From Anoplopoma fimbria (taxonomy: Eukaryota; Chordata; Actinopteri; Perciformes; Anoplopomatidae), in contig NC_072450.1 of assembly GCF_027596085.1 (NCBI RefSeq), forward strand, positions 7,693,403-7,757,402: a stretch of DNA of 64,000 bases, written 5' to 3'. The position numbers and the translations under genes were made by a program. Shown piece by piece: positions 25,557 to 36,181 of this stretch (the stretch's first letter is position 1; each line of letters opens with the position of its first letter). The notes beneath the pieces are model-generated. The model did not search any database. It was given only the letters and a program-made list of their open reading frames with translations, and had not been told where the DNA came from.

Positions 25557-27326
25557 CTAAGAAAAGATAGAAAAATACAAATGTTTGCGCTGAAGAAGTG
25601 CTATGATTATGAACAGGAACACCAGTGCACCACTAATTATTTTTGCCAGATTAAAAAAAAATCCTTGCCAATGTCAAATTCTCTGGGTTGACAGTGTTTT
25701 ATTACCATCGTTATATTGATTTCCTTGTGACGAGTACACAAGAAGAATCCGTAACGTAAAGCCTCAACGTAAAACACCCTTAAAATGTATAAAAATCAAT
25801 ACAAAAAGAGTTAGTAATGAATCAGTACTGACCAAACACTCTAACAGGCTAAGTGAAAGCGTTGAATCATTTATAGGCATAGCTGACATTACAGTAGCTC
25901 TAGTAAAGGTGATCTTCTCAAGGCTCCCTGGAACTAAATAGCTTATATTGGCTGGTGGAGTAAAATGGTGAAACACTTTATTGTCGCACAATTCATTTAG
26001 TGTTGTTAAGGTGCTGTGTGTGTGATCGTTTTGTCTACTCTGGGACATTACTTCCTGTATGACACCTGGAATCATTGACAACTACCTTAACTAAAACGTT
26101 AAGTACTTCAAAACTACACGTCTGCTGCTAGCTAACTGGATGCTAAACTAAGAACATTCAAAATACTGAATCAGCCATGTTTAATGCATGGCTAAGAAGA
26201 TTAACGGTACGGTGATTACTACAATTTTGTGTAGGAGGGTTACTATCTCACATTTACAGTACGTTAAGGCTTTCCTTTAACACCAGCTCAGAGATTTTAC
26301 CACAACCTGACAACTAATCGGCCAAACTGAGATTTAAAATTAACCACAGCATTAGCTGGAAGTGTTTGAGACCGTTTAGGAACACGTTAAGCGTTTCACT
26401 GCCAAATGTTCAAAGTAACCGTTCTCGCTTGGGTGATTGATGCATTTATCAAGACCACTTATCAACAAACAGCACTGAAGGTAGGCGATTAAACATTCAG
26501 CAACCAACATCTTGAACAAACATTACATTGAAAACGCATTTTTAGGTAGCTCTGTTGCTAATCCTAAAGTGGGTAGTACATTCGACTAATATTTGATTGT
26601 TGAGGTAGATAACAGTATTTGGGGGTCTAAAGAGAACATATTGTTATAGGTTTTTTGAATTAACACAAAACAGAAACCGATTTTTTTAATGAATTGAGAG
26701 AAAGTTAAAATATAAAATTGTCAGGGCTTTGTGGTGAACCTTCAAACTAATGTGGCATTACTGTACTGCAATGTCTTGTTTCTTATCGGCCAACATGTTC
26801 CCCAATTAGCTATTGACAGATATATCGGGCTAGATTGGGCTGACAAACTTATTTATTTTACACTTTAAGCAAAATTGAAATTGGCATTTTCACAGACACT
26901 ATTGACTCTCTCTCAAATATGTCCATGCAAGGTTATGGTACACACTCACTTAGACTAGATGTCCATTCATTTAGTCATTCCAGATTGGATACCTTAAGAA
27001 TGGGGGTGTCCTATCATTTAATTTGACGTGAGCCTTCCACAAGTTTCTAGTTTGACAGCCTTGAGTGCTAACAATGGCAATGTTCGTTGTTTACATTCAA
27101 AATGAAAACTTTGGGGGGGTGGCTTTGGGAGGAGGCCTTAAGAAACGGGCTGCAAGTTTTGCAGACTTGGCAACTTTCCCGCTAGACTTAGCCACTTTCA
27201 TTGGAGAAGATTGAGCAACACTAGGATGGGTTTTTAAGGTGGTTGCACTTTGAAAATGGTCCCCAGTGTTGCCATCCCCAGCCTTAGGAGTTGCATTGTT
27301 GCACTAGCAAAAACATAAGTAACGTA

Positions 27327-27553
27327 CAGTACCAGTCAGAAGTTTGGACACACCTTCTCATTCAATGGTTTTTCTTTATTTAAATTTGTTTCTCCATTGT
27401 AGATTAATATTGAAGACATCCAAACTATGAAGGAACACATATGGAATTATGTGGTAAACAAACAAATGCTCAACAAACCAGAATATGTTTTATATTTTAG
27501 ATTCTTCAAAGTAGTTGAATGAGAAGGTGTTTCCAAACTTTTGACTGGTACTG
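27327..27553. mobile_element. Tc1/mariner-type MITE with intact TIRs and TA target duplication
   Basis: The element starts CAGTACCAGTC and ends GACTGGTACTG, and it is flanked by TA at 27325-27326 and 27554-27555. The inverted ends extend inward through AGTTTGGA and CACCTTCTCATTCAA to about 40 bases with few mismatches. At 227 bp it has no transposase and depends on an autonomous Tc1/mariner relative. The ends are nearly intact, which suggests fairly recent insertion. Confidence 0.9.
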
Positions 27554-28154
27554 TACATGAACAACCAGTCATAGTTCATAAGCTGTTGGCACCGGGAACA
27601 ATGACGAATCCAACTTGCGATTAAAACCAAATCTCCGTGTGGTTCTCCACAAACCTGTCTTTTTGCAAATGCAAATATGACTAATTCCACTTTACATAAA
27701 TACCGCTTTGCTTAATGGGCGACAGTTTTGATAGCTATAACCCTGGAAAGCAATTATGAAATCCCTGCCAGTTGAAGCCATTGATTCAGACCACGTTGCC
27801 ATCCTCGAACGTGGTACGGTCATACTCTATGGAGCAGCCCGGACCACAGGGTTAGCCCTCAGTGGTCTTGTTAAAAAAACAACACAATTGTGCTTTAATT
27901 GAATGAGTCAGTTTCATGGGGATGGGACAGCACCCAATAACATCAGCCAACAAGAAGGAATGGGAGTCATCTGGAGAGAATGGAGGCCACATTTAACATT
28001 GATTAAAAGACCACAATCCACCATTTTAATGAGATCTGGTCACCTTGGAAAAGAAGAACTTGTATCAAGAGTGTGGCTAACTTTAGTAGGGGAAATGAAG
28101 TGTAAGGATCAATGTTGAACCAGAAAGGTTGAAAAAAAACAAAAAACCCCAAAA

Positions 28155-28500
28155 AACACTACACTGGTGTAATCTGCTGCTTTAACTACATCCACCTCAT
28201 GTTTATTAATAACTAAAATGTAACTAACTTTTAAATAACTTAAAAGGAATAATTATGTATTAAATGCATTCAGACAAGTGTGTTTTGCAACAGTTTATAT
28301 ATATATATTAATAAAAAAAAAAAAAAAAAAAAACACTACACTGGTGTAATCTGCTGCTTTAACTACATCCACCTCATGTTTATTAATAACTAACTTTTAA
28401 ATAACTTAAAATTAAAAAGGAACAATTATGTATTAAATGCATTCAAACAAGTGTGTTTTGCAACAGTTTATATATTTATATATTAATAAAATAAAATAAA
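28155..28500. repeat. 177-bp tandem duplication with A-rich tails
   Basis: Two copies begin AACACTACACTGGTGTAATC at 28155 and 28332 and run through TTGCAACAGTTTATATAT. Each is followed by an A-rich stretch. They differ by a small indel and a few substitutions. The A-rich tails suggest that the unit began as a retroposed sequence and was then duplicated. It abuts the CpG-rich promoter block. Confidence 0.85.
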
Positions 28501-28916
28501 AAATAAAAAAAATTATTAAAAAAAACGTTACTCCCTTCGCGCTGCACGTTACCAACGTTACCCGCGCGAGCTCTACATTCTATCACTTCGCTACATTCTA
28601 CGTAGGCTCTCTCACGTTACTTAGCAACCCAGGTTTTACGGGGTTTTTTTCTTCCCCCTTTTTCTTTACGTCAGCTGAACTTCACCGCGCTAACGGAGGC
28701 TTTTAGCGCAACCAGGCTAACCGGAGCACGCAGGGCGCTAGCTGGCACGGGGGGAAACAATGAGCTCAGAGTGCAGTCGGGCTCCTCGGCTAGCTCGCTT
28801 GCTTGCGGGTCTAGCTAGAGCTAACCCGGGCTAACGACTCGTAGCACTTATCAACAATGAAGACAGAGAGAGAAGAAAAAGAGCCGTAAATTAGAGATAA
28901 ATGTCGTAAAACTTAC

Positions 28917-29220
28917 CCACTTAGCTAAGCCACTCCTATTCCAAACCCTGGTCTGGCCATGGCGGCGTGCACTCCATAAACACACACAAATAAACACGAA
29001 TATAGTGATTTATGTGGCGGGGGGGAAACGGAAACCTTTGTGGAAATGTGAAGCCCAGAGACATCCAAACACAAGAGGCCAGAGACTCACGGGACTCCGC
29101 CACCGGAGACCGGAGACCGGGGACCGGAGGGCAGCGTGGAGACGTGTGGTTGTTGTTGTTTTAATCAGATAAAGAGCCGCCACCCACCACCGTACAAGTC
29201 CAAGTCTTCTCCCGCGACCT
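28917..29220 (-). other. znf609: Putative untranslated exon 1 of znf609
   Basis: The minus strand of the CpG-rich block ends at a near-consensus donor (AGTGG|GTAAGT, GT at 28916-28915). This fits the vertebrate ZNF609 layout of a non-coding first exon, a long intron, and then the ATG-bearing exon, and it would give a first intron of about 22 kb. The transcription start is not determined; the right limit is a guess inside the GC-rich region. A second, weaker donor (GTGAGT at 29090-29085) could give a shorter alternative first exon. No TATA box is obvious, as usual for CpG-island promoters. Confidence 0.5.
28925..28960 (-). promoter_or_regulatory. Upstream ORF 1 with perfect Kozak context in putative exon 1
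   Basis: The minus strand reads GCCGCCATGG at the start of an 11-codon ORF (MARPGFGIGVA, stop TAG at 28927-28925) that ends 8 nt before a strong splice donor. A short ORF in ideal initiation context in a 5' leader usually captures scanning ribosomes, so it would be expected to limit translation of the downstream protein. Its presence also supports reading this block as a transcribed leader exon. Conservation could not be checked. Confidence 0.45.
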
Positions 29221-29534
29221 TCTGTGCAGGTTAATCCCGCAGAGTGGCTCACCGTACCAGGTTAAATCCTCCGGTTTTCTGGTGGTGCTTCGTGTGGGAA
29301 CCGATACAATGTAGCGGTGGTGGAGGTGGAGGAGGGAGGAAATCCTGGAGGAGGAGGAGCTCCAGTAGTCGGATTGGACTCGTTTCTTTCCCCCGCGGAG
29401 CAAACCTGAGAGAGAGGGGGAGGAGGGGGAGGTTAGAAGACGTGGAACTTGGATCAGGCAGCCTGAGTGGATTGGGAGTCGTTTTTGTTTTTTGTTGGCA
29501 GAGAGGGATTATCCACAACAGATAGTTGTAAATG

Positions 29535-29629
29535 CAGTGCCAGTGAAATGTTTTGGACACACATTCTCGTTCAACTACTTTGAAGAATCTGAAGTATAAA
29601 ACGTATTATACAATAAAAATAAAAATGTA

Positions 29630-29683
<54 letters not shown>

Positions 29684-29875
29684 GAAACATCTTCTCGTTC
29701 AACTACTTTGAAGAATCTGAAGTATAAAACATATTATACAATAAAAATGTACAGTATATATATATATATATATACAGTACCAGTGAAAAGTTTGGACACA
29801 TCTTCTCGTTCAACTACTTTGAAGAATCTGAAATATAAAACATATTATACAATAATAAAAATGAAAATGTACAGT
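29535..29875. repeat. Three-unit tandem array derived from a Tc1-type MITE end
   Basis: Three units (from about 29535, 29680 and 29774) share TTCTCGTTCAACTACTTTGA and AAACRTATTATACAATAA, separated by TA runs; the longest is 29639-29679. The unit matches the reverse complement of the right half of the MITE at 27.3 kb, including CAGTACCAGTGAAAAGTTTG in the third unit. The array lies just upstream of the putative znf609 promoter. Confidence 0.85.
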
Positions 29876-29887
29876 ATATATATATAC

Positions 29888-30180
29888 ATTACATTACAGT
29901 CATTTAGCAGACGCTTTTATCCAAAGCGACTTACAGTCAGTAGTATATTACATATCATTCACCCATTCACACACTGATGACAGGCTACCATGCAAGGTGC
30001 CACCATCAGACTCTAACTAACATTCATGCAACATCCAGTCCACACCGATGGCAAGCCTTCAGGAGCAACTTGGGGTTAAGTGTCTTGCCCAAGGACACAT
30101 CGACTGCCGAAGCCGGGTATCGAACCACCGACTCTCTGATTGGAGAACTACCTTGCTCTCCACTACGCCACAGCCGCCCC
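29888..30180 (-). mobile_element. tRNA-derived SINE, near full length
   Basis: On the minus strand it starts GGGGCGGCTGTGGCGTAGTG, which holds a pol III box-A-like TGGCGTAGTGG. A box B (GGTTCGATACC) follows, and it ends in the tail GTCGCTTTGGATAAAAGCGT then CTGCTAAATGACTG with TAATG units. ATATATATAC flanks it on both sides as a target-site duplication (29878-29887 and 30181-30190). The tail is the kind shared with L2-clade LINEs that mobilise such SINEs. Confidence 0.9.
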
Positions 30181-30193
30181 ATATATATACTCC

Positions 30194-30264
30194 CAAGAAG
30201 TACTACTTAGATCCTTTATTTGAGTATACTAGCAAGAAGTACTACTTAGATCCTTTATTTGAGT
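30194..30264. repeat. 39-bp minisatellite, about 1.8 units
   Basis: The unit contains CAAGAAGTACTACTTAGATC and CTTTATTTGAGTATACTAG. The same unit makes up the larger array at 34.93-35.11 kb. Confidence 0.85.
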
Positions 30265-30268
30265 CTTT

Positions 30269-30545
30269 CATTACATTACATTACATTACAGTCATTTAGC
30301 AGACGCTTTTATCCAAAGCGACAATTCAACATAGGTATTCAAGAGAACTACTAGTCACCAGAAGTCATAAGTGCATCTCCTTTCTTAAACAAGCATCTAA
30401 GAGCATAAACCGGAGCAAAAGTACAGTGCAGAAACAAACTAATACGAATACAATAAGTGCAACAAACTAATACGAATACAATAAGTGCAACAAACTAATA
30501 CGAATACAATAAGTGCTAAGTGGAAGGCTCAGGGTAGTACTTCTT
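30269..30545 (-). mobile_element. Non-autonomous retroelement with the SINE/L2-type tail and an internal 28-bp minisatellite
   Basis: The left end (minus-strand 3' end) carries the same CATTTAGCAGACGCTTTTAT tail plus CATTA units as the SINE, but it is joined at 30322 to a different body. That body includes three exact 28-bp units (AACAAACTAATACGAATACA plus ATAAGTGC) at 30433-30516. It ends GCTAAGTGGAAGGCTCAGGG. Part of it appears inverted at 35093-35150. Confidence 0.65.
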
Positions 30546-31340
30546 GAAAATGTACAGCAAAAATGTACCAATAGTACCCCACTCGTTATGCAGAATGGCT
30601 CCTTTTCACAGTAATATGTCATAGAATAATCTATTATAGTTTCTATAGAATTTTAATGTTGTAGTTCATCAGTGTAGAAACTGTTCCATCAATCCATCAA
30701 TATAACTGATAAAAGATGATTAATAAACATTAATAAAGGTGTTATTTACAGAGGTATCGTTGAGGCACTCTATTATAAACACTTAACATAATCTGTTACA
30801 CGCTGTAAATGCATTTTGTTCAGAGAGTGAATGTAATCATGAACACACTAAACAAGGAAACATTCTTTGTCGATATCATCTGTAAATAATTGCTGGTTTT
30901 GCTTCCTTCTAACCGCATCAAATGTGCATCTTGTTGAATGTCAACACTTATTATAACTCTGATTACACAGAAAGAAAAAACAACGCTGAGGTTAAAACTT
31001 GATCTCCACACTTCAGGGCAAATTGAAGCATGTTAGCTCTGCGACTGTACAAGCCGTGTTCTAATTTCACTGTACTGAGAGGGGATATCTCTGAGAACAG
31101 TGAGCAGGGAAAGAAAAAAAAAAAAAAAACAAGCTTCCAACAAACAAGACCCTTTCATATATGTTAGGATTCCGACTCTCAATGCTCCACGGATAACCTT
31201 TCATGTTTACGAGCTTCAAACACCATGAAGGCTTTAAGTCGTTGTCTCTCTCAGCGCCGGTTTCCCGGGCAACAAGAATATGATAATGTTGCCTTTGACA
31301 TGACAGAAGGAATCATCTCGCTAGCAAACAGAGACAACAG

Positions 31341-31463
31341 GCACAGGGAGGGCTGGAGGGGGAGGGAGGGAGGCAGGGAGGGAGGGGGAGGGGGGGGGGG
31401 GGCTGAATTAATGGACTCATTTTCACACAGAGGGGGAAAAGCAGCAGCAGCAGCAGCAGCAGC
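31341..31463. repeat. G-rich tract followed by CAG trinucleotide run
   Basis: Repeated GGGAGG units pass into a run of about 14 G (near 31389-31402). Seven to eight CAG units follow at 31440-31462. The purine strand could form a quadruplex. The ORF read through here is low-complexity and not supported as a gene. Confidence 0.8.
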
Positions 31464-31694
31464 TACTCACCATCCTCCATCCATCCTCCATCTTCCTCTA
31501 TTGCCTCCAATGCATTCCTGCTGGCAGGCACACTCATGCCTCCCCCAGGGGAACAGCCAGCCTCCATTGGAAAAGCTAAATAACAGTCAGAGGCAAGTGG
31601 GGACTGGAGGGGACAGATTTCTGATGATGACTGCCCTTCAATGCTAAAAGGCTCAGAAACCCAGAGTGCTCTCGTTGCTGAGCGTCGCACCAAC

Positions 31695-31695
<1 letters not shown>

Positions 31696-31726
<31 letters not shown>
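31696..31726. repeat. Poly-A tract
   Basis: Thirty-one consecutive A with no recognisable retroelement body next to it. Confidence 0.95.
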
Positions 31727-31728
<2 letters not shown>

Positions 31729-32189
31729 CTGAAATGAACAAGCTGTGTGGACGCCATGTGTTTTCCATCAGTGAAAGAAAAAGGGGGCTAATCAGCCAGC
31801 CATGTGGAATCACAGAGGGGCTGGCTTGATTCGTGTGATCATCTTTCCATTACTCTATAAAAGAAGCTGTAAAGCCCTGAAACCCATGAGAAAGAGACTT
31901 GCTCTTTAGCACATGTTTGGATTAAAGATCTGTGTCCAACATTCATAAAGGGCAGTAACATGTACAGTAGAATAAGGCCATACGAAATAAAATGAACTTA
32001 TTCAAGGACAAATCATAGTATATGATGTAGTATTGAAGCATTGCTAATAGATTTCACAGTTTCGACAAATTGTATTTACCGTGACCCAATTCATTTCCAT
32101 TCTCCAGACTGCTGTGCCACAAAGCATTAGTTTTTCTTCTGCATTGCATCTGCTTGTGTTTATCTTTTTTCGCCATGCTAAAGGCATTT

Positions 32190-32800
32190 CTTTAGGGGTG
32201 GCAGTCCATCAGTCCGTTGGTCAGTCGGTAGATTGGTCCAACACTTTAGTCCAGACTGAAATGTCTCATTATTGTATGGATTGTCATGACATTTTGTACA
32301 GACATGCATGGTCCCCAGAGGATAATTACTAATTGTCCTCTAGCGTCAACAAGAGGATGACATTTTTGTGTGAATATCTCAACAATCAATACATGGATCG
32401 CCGTGAAAAAGTGAATGAACCACACATTACTCTGGTGATCTCCATACTTGTCCTGTACACCACCATGATGTTGACATGTTTTCTTCATTTGTTGTATTTT
32501 GTGAAATGTATCATTAACAATTGGTGGACAGCCATGAAATTTGGTGCAAACATTCACACGCCCATGGGAGTAAATTGTATTAACTTATCTCTACATCTAG
32601 AGTCATCTTTCAAGTCCATTTTATTAATAGTTCAATAATTAGATTTATTATAAGATACCTGCAAAATGAATGACATTCCCATCGGCTTCAGCTGTACTTT
32701 GCGTTTAGTGCTAATTGGCAAATGCTAACACGCTAGAGTTCTAAATTAGCATGGTAAACATGGTAAACCTTGTCCTTAATTAACATCAGGGACCGTGTCC
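32190..32800 (+). mobile_element. Interspersed fish repeat (ATGGATTG..CATGA / TTAGCATGGTAAACATGG family)
   Basis: Segments such as ATTGTATGGATTGTCATGAC, GCCATGAAATTTGGTGCAAA, TTCAGCTGTACTTTGCGTTT and GCTAACACGCTAGAG match a very common teleost repeat in the same order. It has no coding capacity. Related copies are at 45660-45965 (inverted) and 59395-59640 (partial). The transposon class is not certain. Confidence 0.75.
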
Positions 32801-34709
32801 GTATTTACATTTCACAATTACAAGAAGAAAAGTAGTCCATGGCATACACACTCCCTATTGAGAAACTGAAGAAAGTGTCTTTTACATTTGAATAAAATGA
32901 GTGAACGAGGGAGTCACAGCCACAGTCTCGTTAAAGGATATTCATATGGAGAGGGAGCGGAGTCGTATGTTTGTCTCTTTCCCCTGTGGGTTTTTTTATC
33001 CTATGGTTATAGCCATGCAAACACCAGCGAGGGTCTTCTACCATTAGTGCCTAATGGATGGGAGTCATGCAGACAACAACCTGCATTAAGCCAAGCAGAA
33101 ATCATTCTTTGTGTACATGAGATCGACCGAGGGCAGATAATTAATCAACAATGAACAGTAATGTCAATAAACTAATTCTGGATACATTTAGCTGAGGAGA
33201 TTATTTTAAAGCCAAGTCGTAAAACAGATCTGGTTCCTAGGTGACTTATTATCGCAGAAAAAAAGGTAAAATCAAAGGAAGCAGAAACAATGGGGATACA
33301 CAGACTATTAAAAATATATTAATTTGTCTTTTAATGTAATGTTTCCCTCTGGGATCAAGTATGAAAGTGATGCCATTTTTTTTACTCCATCATATTTAGG
33401 ACAAACTGAGGATTTGACCCAATTAGTCAAACAGAAATCACACCACAGTCATGAAGCATTGCATCTTTGCATGGAGGGGATCTAGAAATAAATATTTATT
33501 GTTAGTATGGTGTGTATATGGTATTTCTTTCTTTCTTTATTTTCTTGTCAAATATCAATATATGTCATATCTTTACATTTGAACAGTCACAAGAATAAGA
33601 ACGCATTGTGTAAGCCTGCGGCAAAACCATGTGTGTATTTATTGTCTATCATATAGCAATATGCTAATAGTTAATCCAGAGTAATCATGTTATGTATCTG
33701 TTACAGTGCCTGCTTCTAAGAAAACAGAGGCCTGGAAGGGACTATTTTACATATTCAAGAGACTAAAGCTTGACAAATCACTATGTTCAGAGATTTAGAC
33801 CTTGTGACAGGAAAAGGCCTTGAAGACAGACTATCATCTGAACTGTCTTCTGTATGGCATCCTGTGTTAAAACACTGAGAAGCTGTGAAGATGCCCTGTT
33901 GGGTGGGTGGGGGGTTTGTGGACAGGCATTAATATGAACACACAGGAGTCTCTTTAGTTTGGAGTTTCTATTTTTTCCCTGGTTGTTTCTGCAGTTCTCT
34001 CCTTGAAAAGAAAAATCAATGTGGCCATCATTTTAAATATACCCTACTACATTTGTGTTGTTACAGGTACCAACTCATTCAGCAAGGTCGAAAGATCACG
34101 GACTAAATTGATCACTTATCAGTGGATCTCTAGAAATGGCAGCGAGTGAAAGCCATTTGTGATGGGAAATCCATTTTTGATTGAATTTATGCATCTGCTC
34201 TCTCTTTGAGGACTCACAGTCATTTTCTTGTCAAGCCAGAAGCCCTTTTGTAAAGTCGGTTTGGGCTCTTGGTCAGTGTGCAGCACAACAAAGATCTCCT
34301 TTGATCACAGTCATATGTGGGGGCGGAAAAAGGTAATTCATGAAGCAGACATTAACATTTACTGTTGCACACACCTCAAGGGCAAATAGGTCGTAGTTCT
34401 TCAGGAAGAGGGAACACATACAGACATTCACGTCTCAGATCTCTCTCTCTCTCTCTGCATTTCGCTCACTTGCCTTGAAGGGTGGAAGCTTTCAAACGTT
34501 CATGTGCTTCCCCTCCTCAGATGGGGCCCACCCCGTACCTCTGCACTAACCAAAGTCGACGAGCCATGACACTCTGGAGACGGTACAAAGGCATTCTGCT
34601 CTATTTAGCTACTCTGTAAAGACTAGTTCCTACATAAAGGTATCCTATCAGGTCCTTGTAGATGCGATTCAAACAGGACTGTGAACAGACTGTATGAGCT
34701 ATAGTTCGA

Positions 34710-35366
34710 CCTTTCATGAAATGCCCTTATCTGCTTTCTTGGAGAGAATTAAATAAGAAGATCGACATCGGTCTTGTGTTGTATGCTAAATAAGAAGCTA
34801 TACAGCTAGCAGTTTGTTAGCTTAGCTGAGCTTTAAACAGCTGGCCTGGCGCTACCCCGTTTTCAGTCGTTGTGCTAAGCTAAAGCTAACTAGCTGCTGG
34901 CTCCAGCTATGTAATTATCCTACGAAAATGAGTATACTACCAAGAAGTACTACTTAGATCCTTTATTTGAGTACAATAACAATAAGTACTACTTAGATCC
35001 TTTATTTGAGTATACTACCAAGAAGTACTACTTAGATCCTTTATTTGAGTACAATAACAATAAGTACTACTTAGATCCTTTATTTGAGTATACTACCAAG
35101 AAGTACTACCCTGAGCCTTCCACTTAGCACTTATTGTATTCGTATTAGTCATGTTGTAGCTAAATACGAAGCTTTACAGCTAGCAGTTTGTTAGCTTAGC
35201 TGAGCTTTAAACAGCTGGCCTGGCGCTACCCCGTTTTCAGTCGTTGTGCTAAGCTAAAGCTAACTAGCTGCTGGCTCCAGCTATGTAATAATCCTACGAA
35301 AATTGGAGTGGTATCAATCTTCTTATCTAACACTCTGCAGTGTTTCCCAAAACTATTCCTGTAATT
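34710..35366. mobile_element. TIR element (GCTAAGCTAA family), copy A, interrupted by a minisatellite
   Basis: The outer ends match as inverted repeats: CTTATCTGCTTTCTTGGAGA on the left, and ATCTAACACTCTGCAG then CCCAAAACTATTCCT on the right. The interior TTAGCTTAGCTGAGC/GTGCTAAGCTAAAGC is the family signature. A segment of about 150 bp is present twice (34777-34928 and 35152-35303), on both sides of the minisatellite at 34930-35109. It has no ORF, so it is a MITE-like element. Confidence 0.75.
34930..35109. repeat. Minisatellite with alternating 38-39 bp units
   Basis: Two related units alternate: one starts ACTACCAAGAAGTACTACTT, the other ACAATAACAATAAGTACTAC. Both end GATCCTTTATTTGAGTA. 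This gives a higher-order repeat of about 77 bp in 2.5 copies. The units are nearly identical, which implies recent expansion. Confidence 0.9.
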
Positions 35367-36181
35367 GATCTACAATTCCCCTAAAGTGCTGAGCTCACTT
35401 CCTGTTGGTGAAAACACTGAGGTGATGTGTGTGTGAAGTCATGAGCTGTTGAGGTGATGAGTGACCATGGTGACGATATAAACGCATCAGATCCTGCTGT
35501 CAAATTGTCTTCAATGAGCCACATACTGGCGATATCCTTTTTTCTAAATATTTTCCTTTGTACATCCAGCCCGGCTCGACAGGCAGCGCTCTGTGACACA
35601 TTAGGAGATGGATGAGCCACAAGCTGTTCCCAGGTTGTATTGTTCCCCAGCCTGCCGCCACCTCCTCTAAAGTGCTCCAAGGCCTAATTCCTCTTCCAGG
35701 CCTGTGGGGGATGGGGGGGACCCTGCGCCCTCAGTCCAATCAGTCTCTCAGCAAGCACACAAAGGTCCTGCTGCTTCTACAACTGGAAACTTGGCTTGAT
35801 AGTGAAGAGGGCACACTGCTGGACTGGAGTCAATTACATTTAATTTCAATCAGGAGATTCAGCTGGGCATCTCTTTCAGCCCAAACGGTGAATAAATGCA
35901 TTAACATTTTTATGTCTGATTTAATTTAAAAACCTTGGCTAACTGGATGAAAGTAGGATTGGATTTTAGACGGCGTTCTTATTGGTGCTCAGAATTAGAT
36001 GTTGCCCTGCGTGTAACATTCCTTCATCCACTCTGATTTGTCTCCCTCCTCTCTCTCTCTCTCTCTCTCTCTCCGCTAGCGTCTTCAACAGCATGGTGGA
36101 TGGTTAGTGGTTTAGCAGAAGAAGCCTCAGGCACACTGATTGATCAAGCATAGAAACAACACTGATAGCGAGATGCTGTAA

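Larger units (their letters stand above)
6961..28916 (-). other. znf609: znf609 first intron (putative)
   Basis: This is the interval between the putative exon-1 donor and the exon-2 acceptor. No coding exon could be supported in it. It contains simple repeats, a 122-133 bp imperfect tandem repeat (13309-13600), MITE remnants near 11.9-12.2, 15.3-16.1 and 24.2-24.3 kb, and a complete Tc1-type MITE (27327-27553). Unique-looking blocks at about 8980-9300, 17440-17640 and 18990-19420 have more GC and no visible repeat identity; they are candidate regulatory elements only. Confidence 0.5.
28530..29480 (-). promoter_or_regulatory. CpG-rich promoter region, probably of znf609
   Basis: In a window that is otherwise AT-rich and poor in CG, this block is dense in CG dinucleotides. 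Examples are the GCGCGAGCTC area near 28565, the GCGCTAGC area near 28735, repeated CCGGAGACCGG units at 29103-29128, and CCCGCG near 29391. It is the only such block within about 22 kb upstream of the znf609 coding exon and contains the putative exon 1. It is bounded on the left by an A-rich tandem duplication and on the right by a MITE-derived tandem array. Direction is inferred from the donor and the gene downstream; bidirectional activity is possible. Confidence 0.55.
30546..34709. other. Non-coding flank: no gene seen
   Basis: Apart from the G-rich/CAG tract, the poly-A run and the repeat at 32.2-32.8 kb, nothing with coding character was found. A CT microsatellite sits at about 34438-34456. 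Confidence 0.5.

Noticed and set aside
30194..30516. Regular repeats that could suggest a CRISPR array
   Set aside because: The repeats are head-to-tail minisatellites without unique spacers, in a vertebrate genome.
31225..31647. 140-codon plus-strand ORF
   Set aside because: Its centre is poly-Gly and poly-Ala from the G and CAG runs, and nothing in the rest is recognisable.
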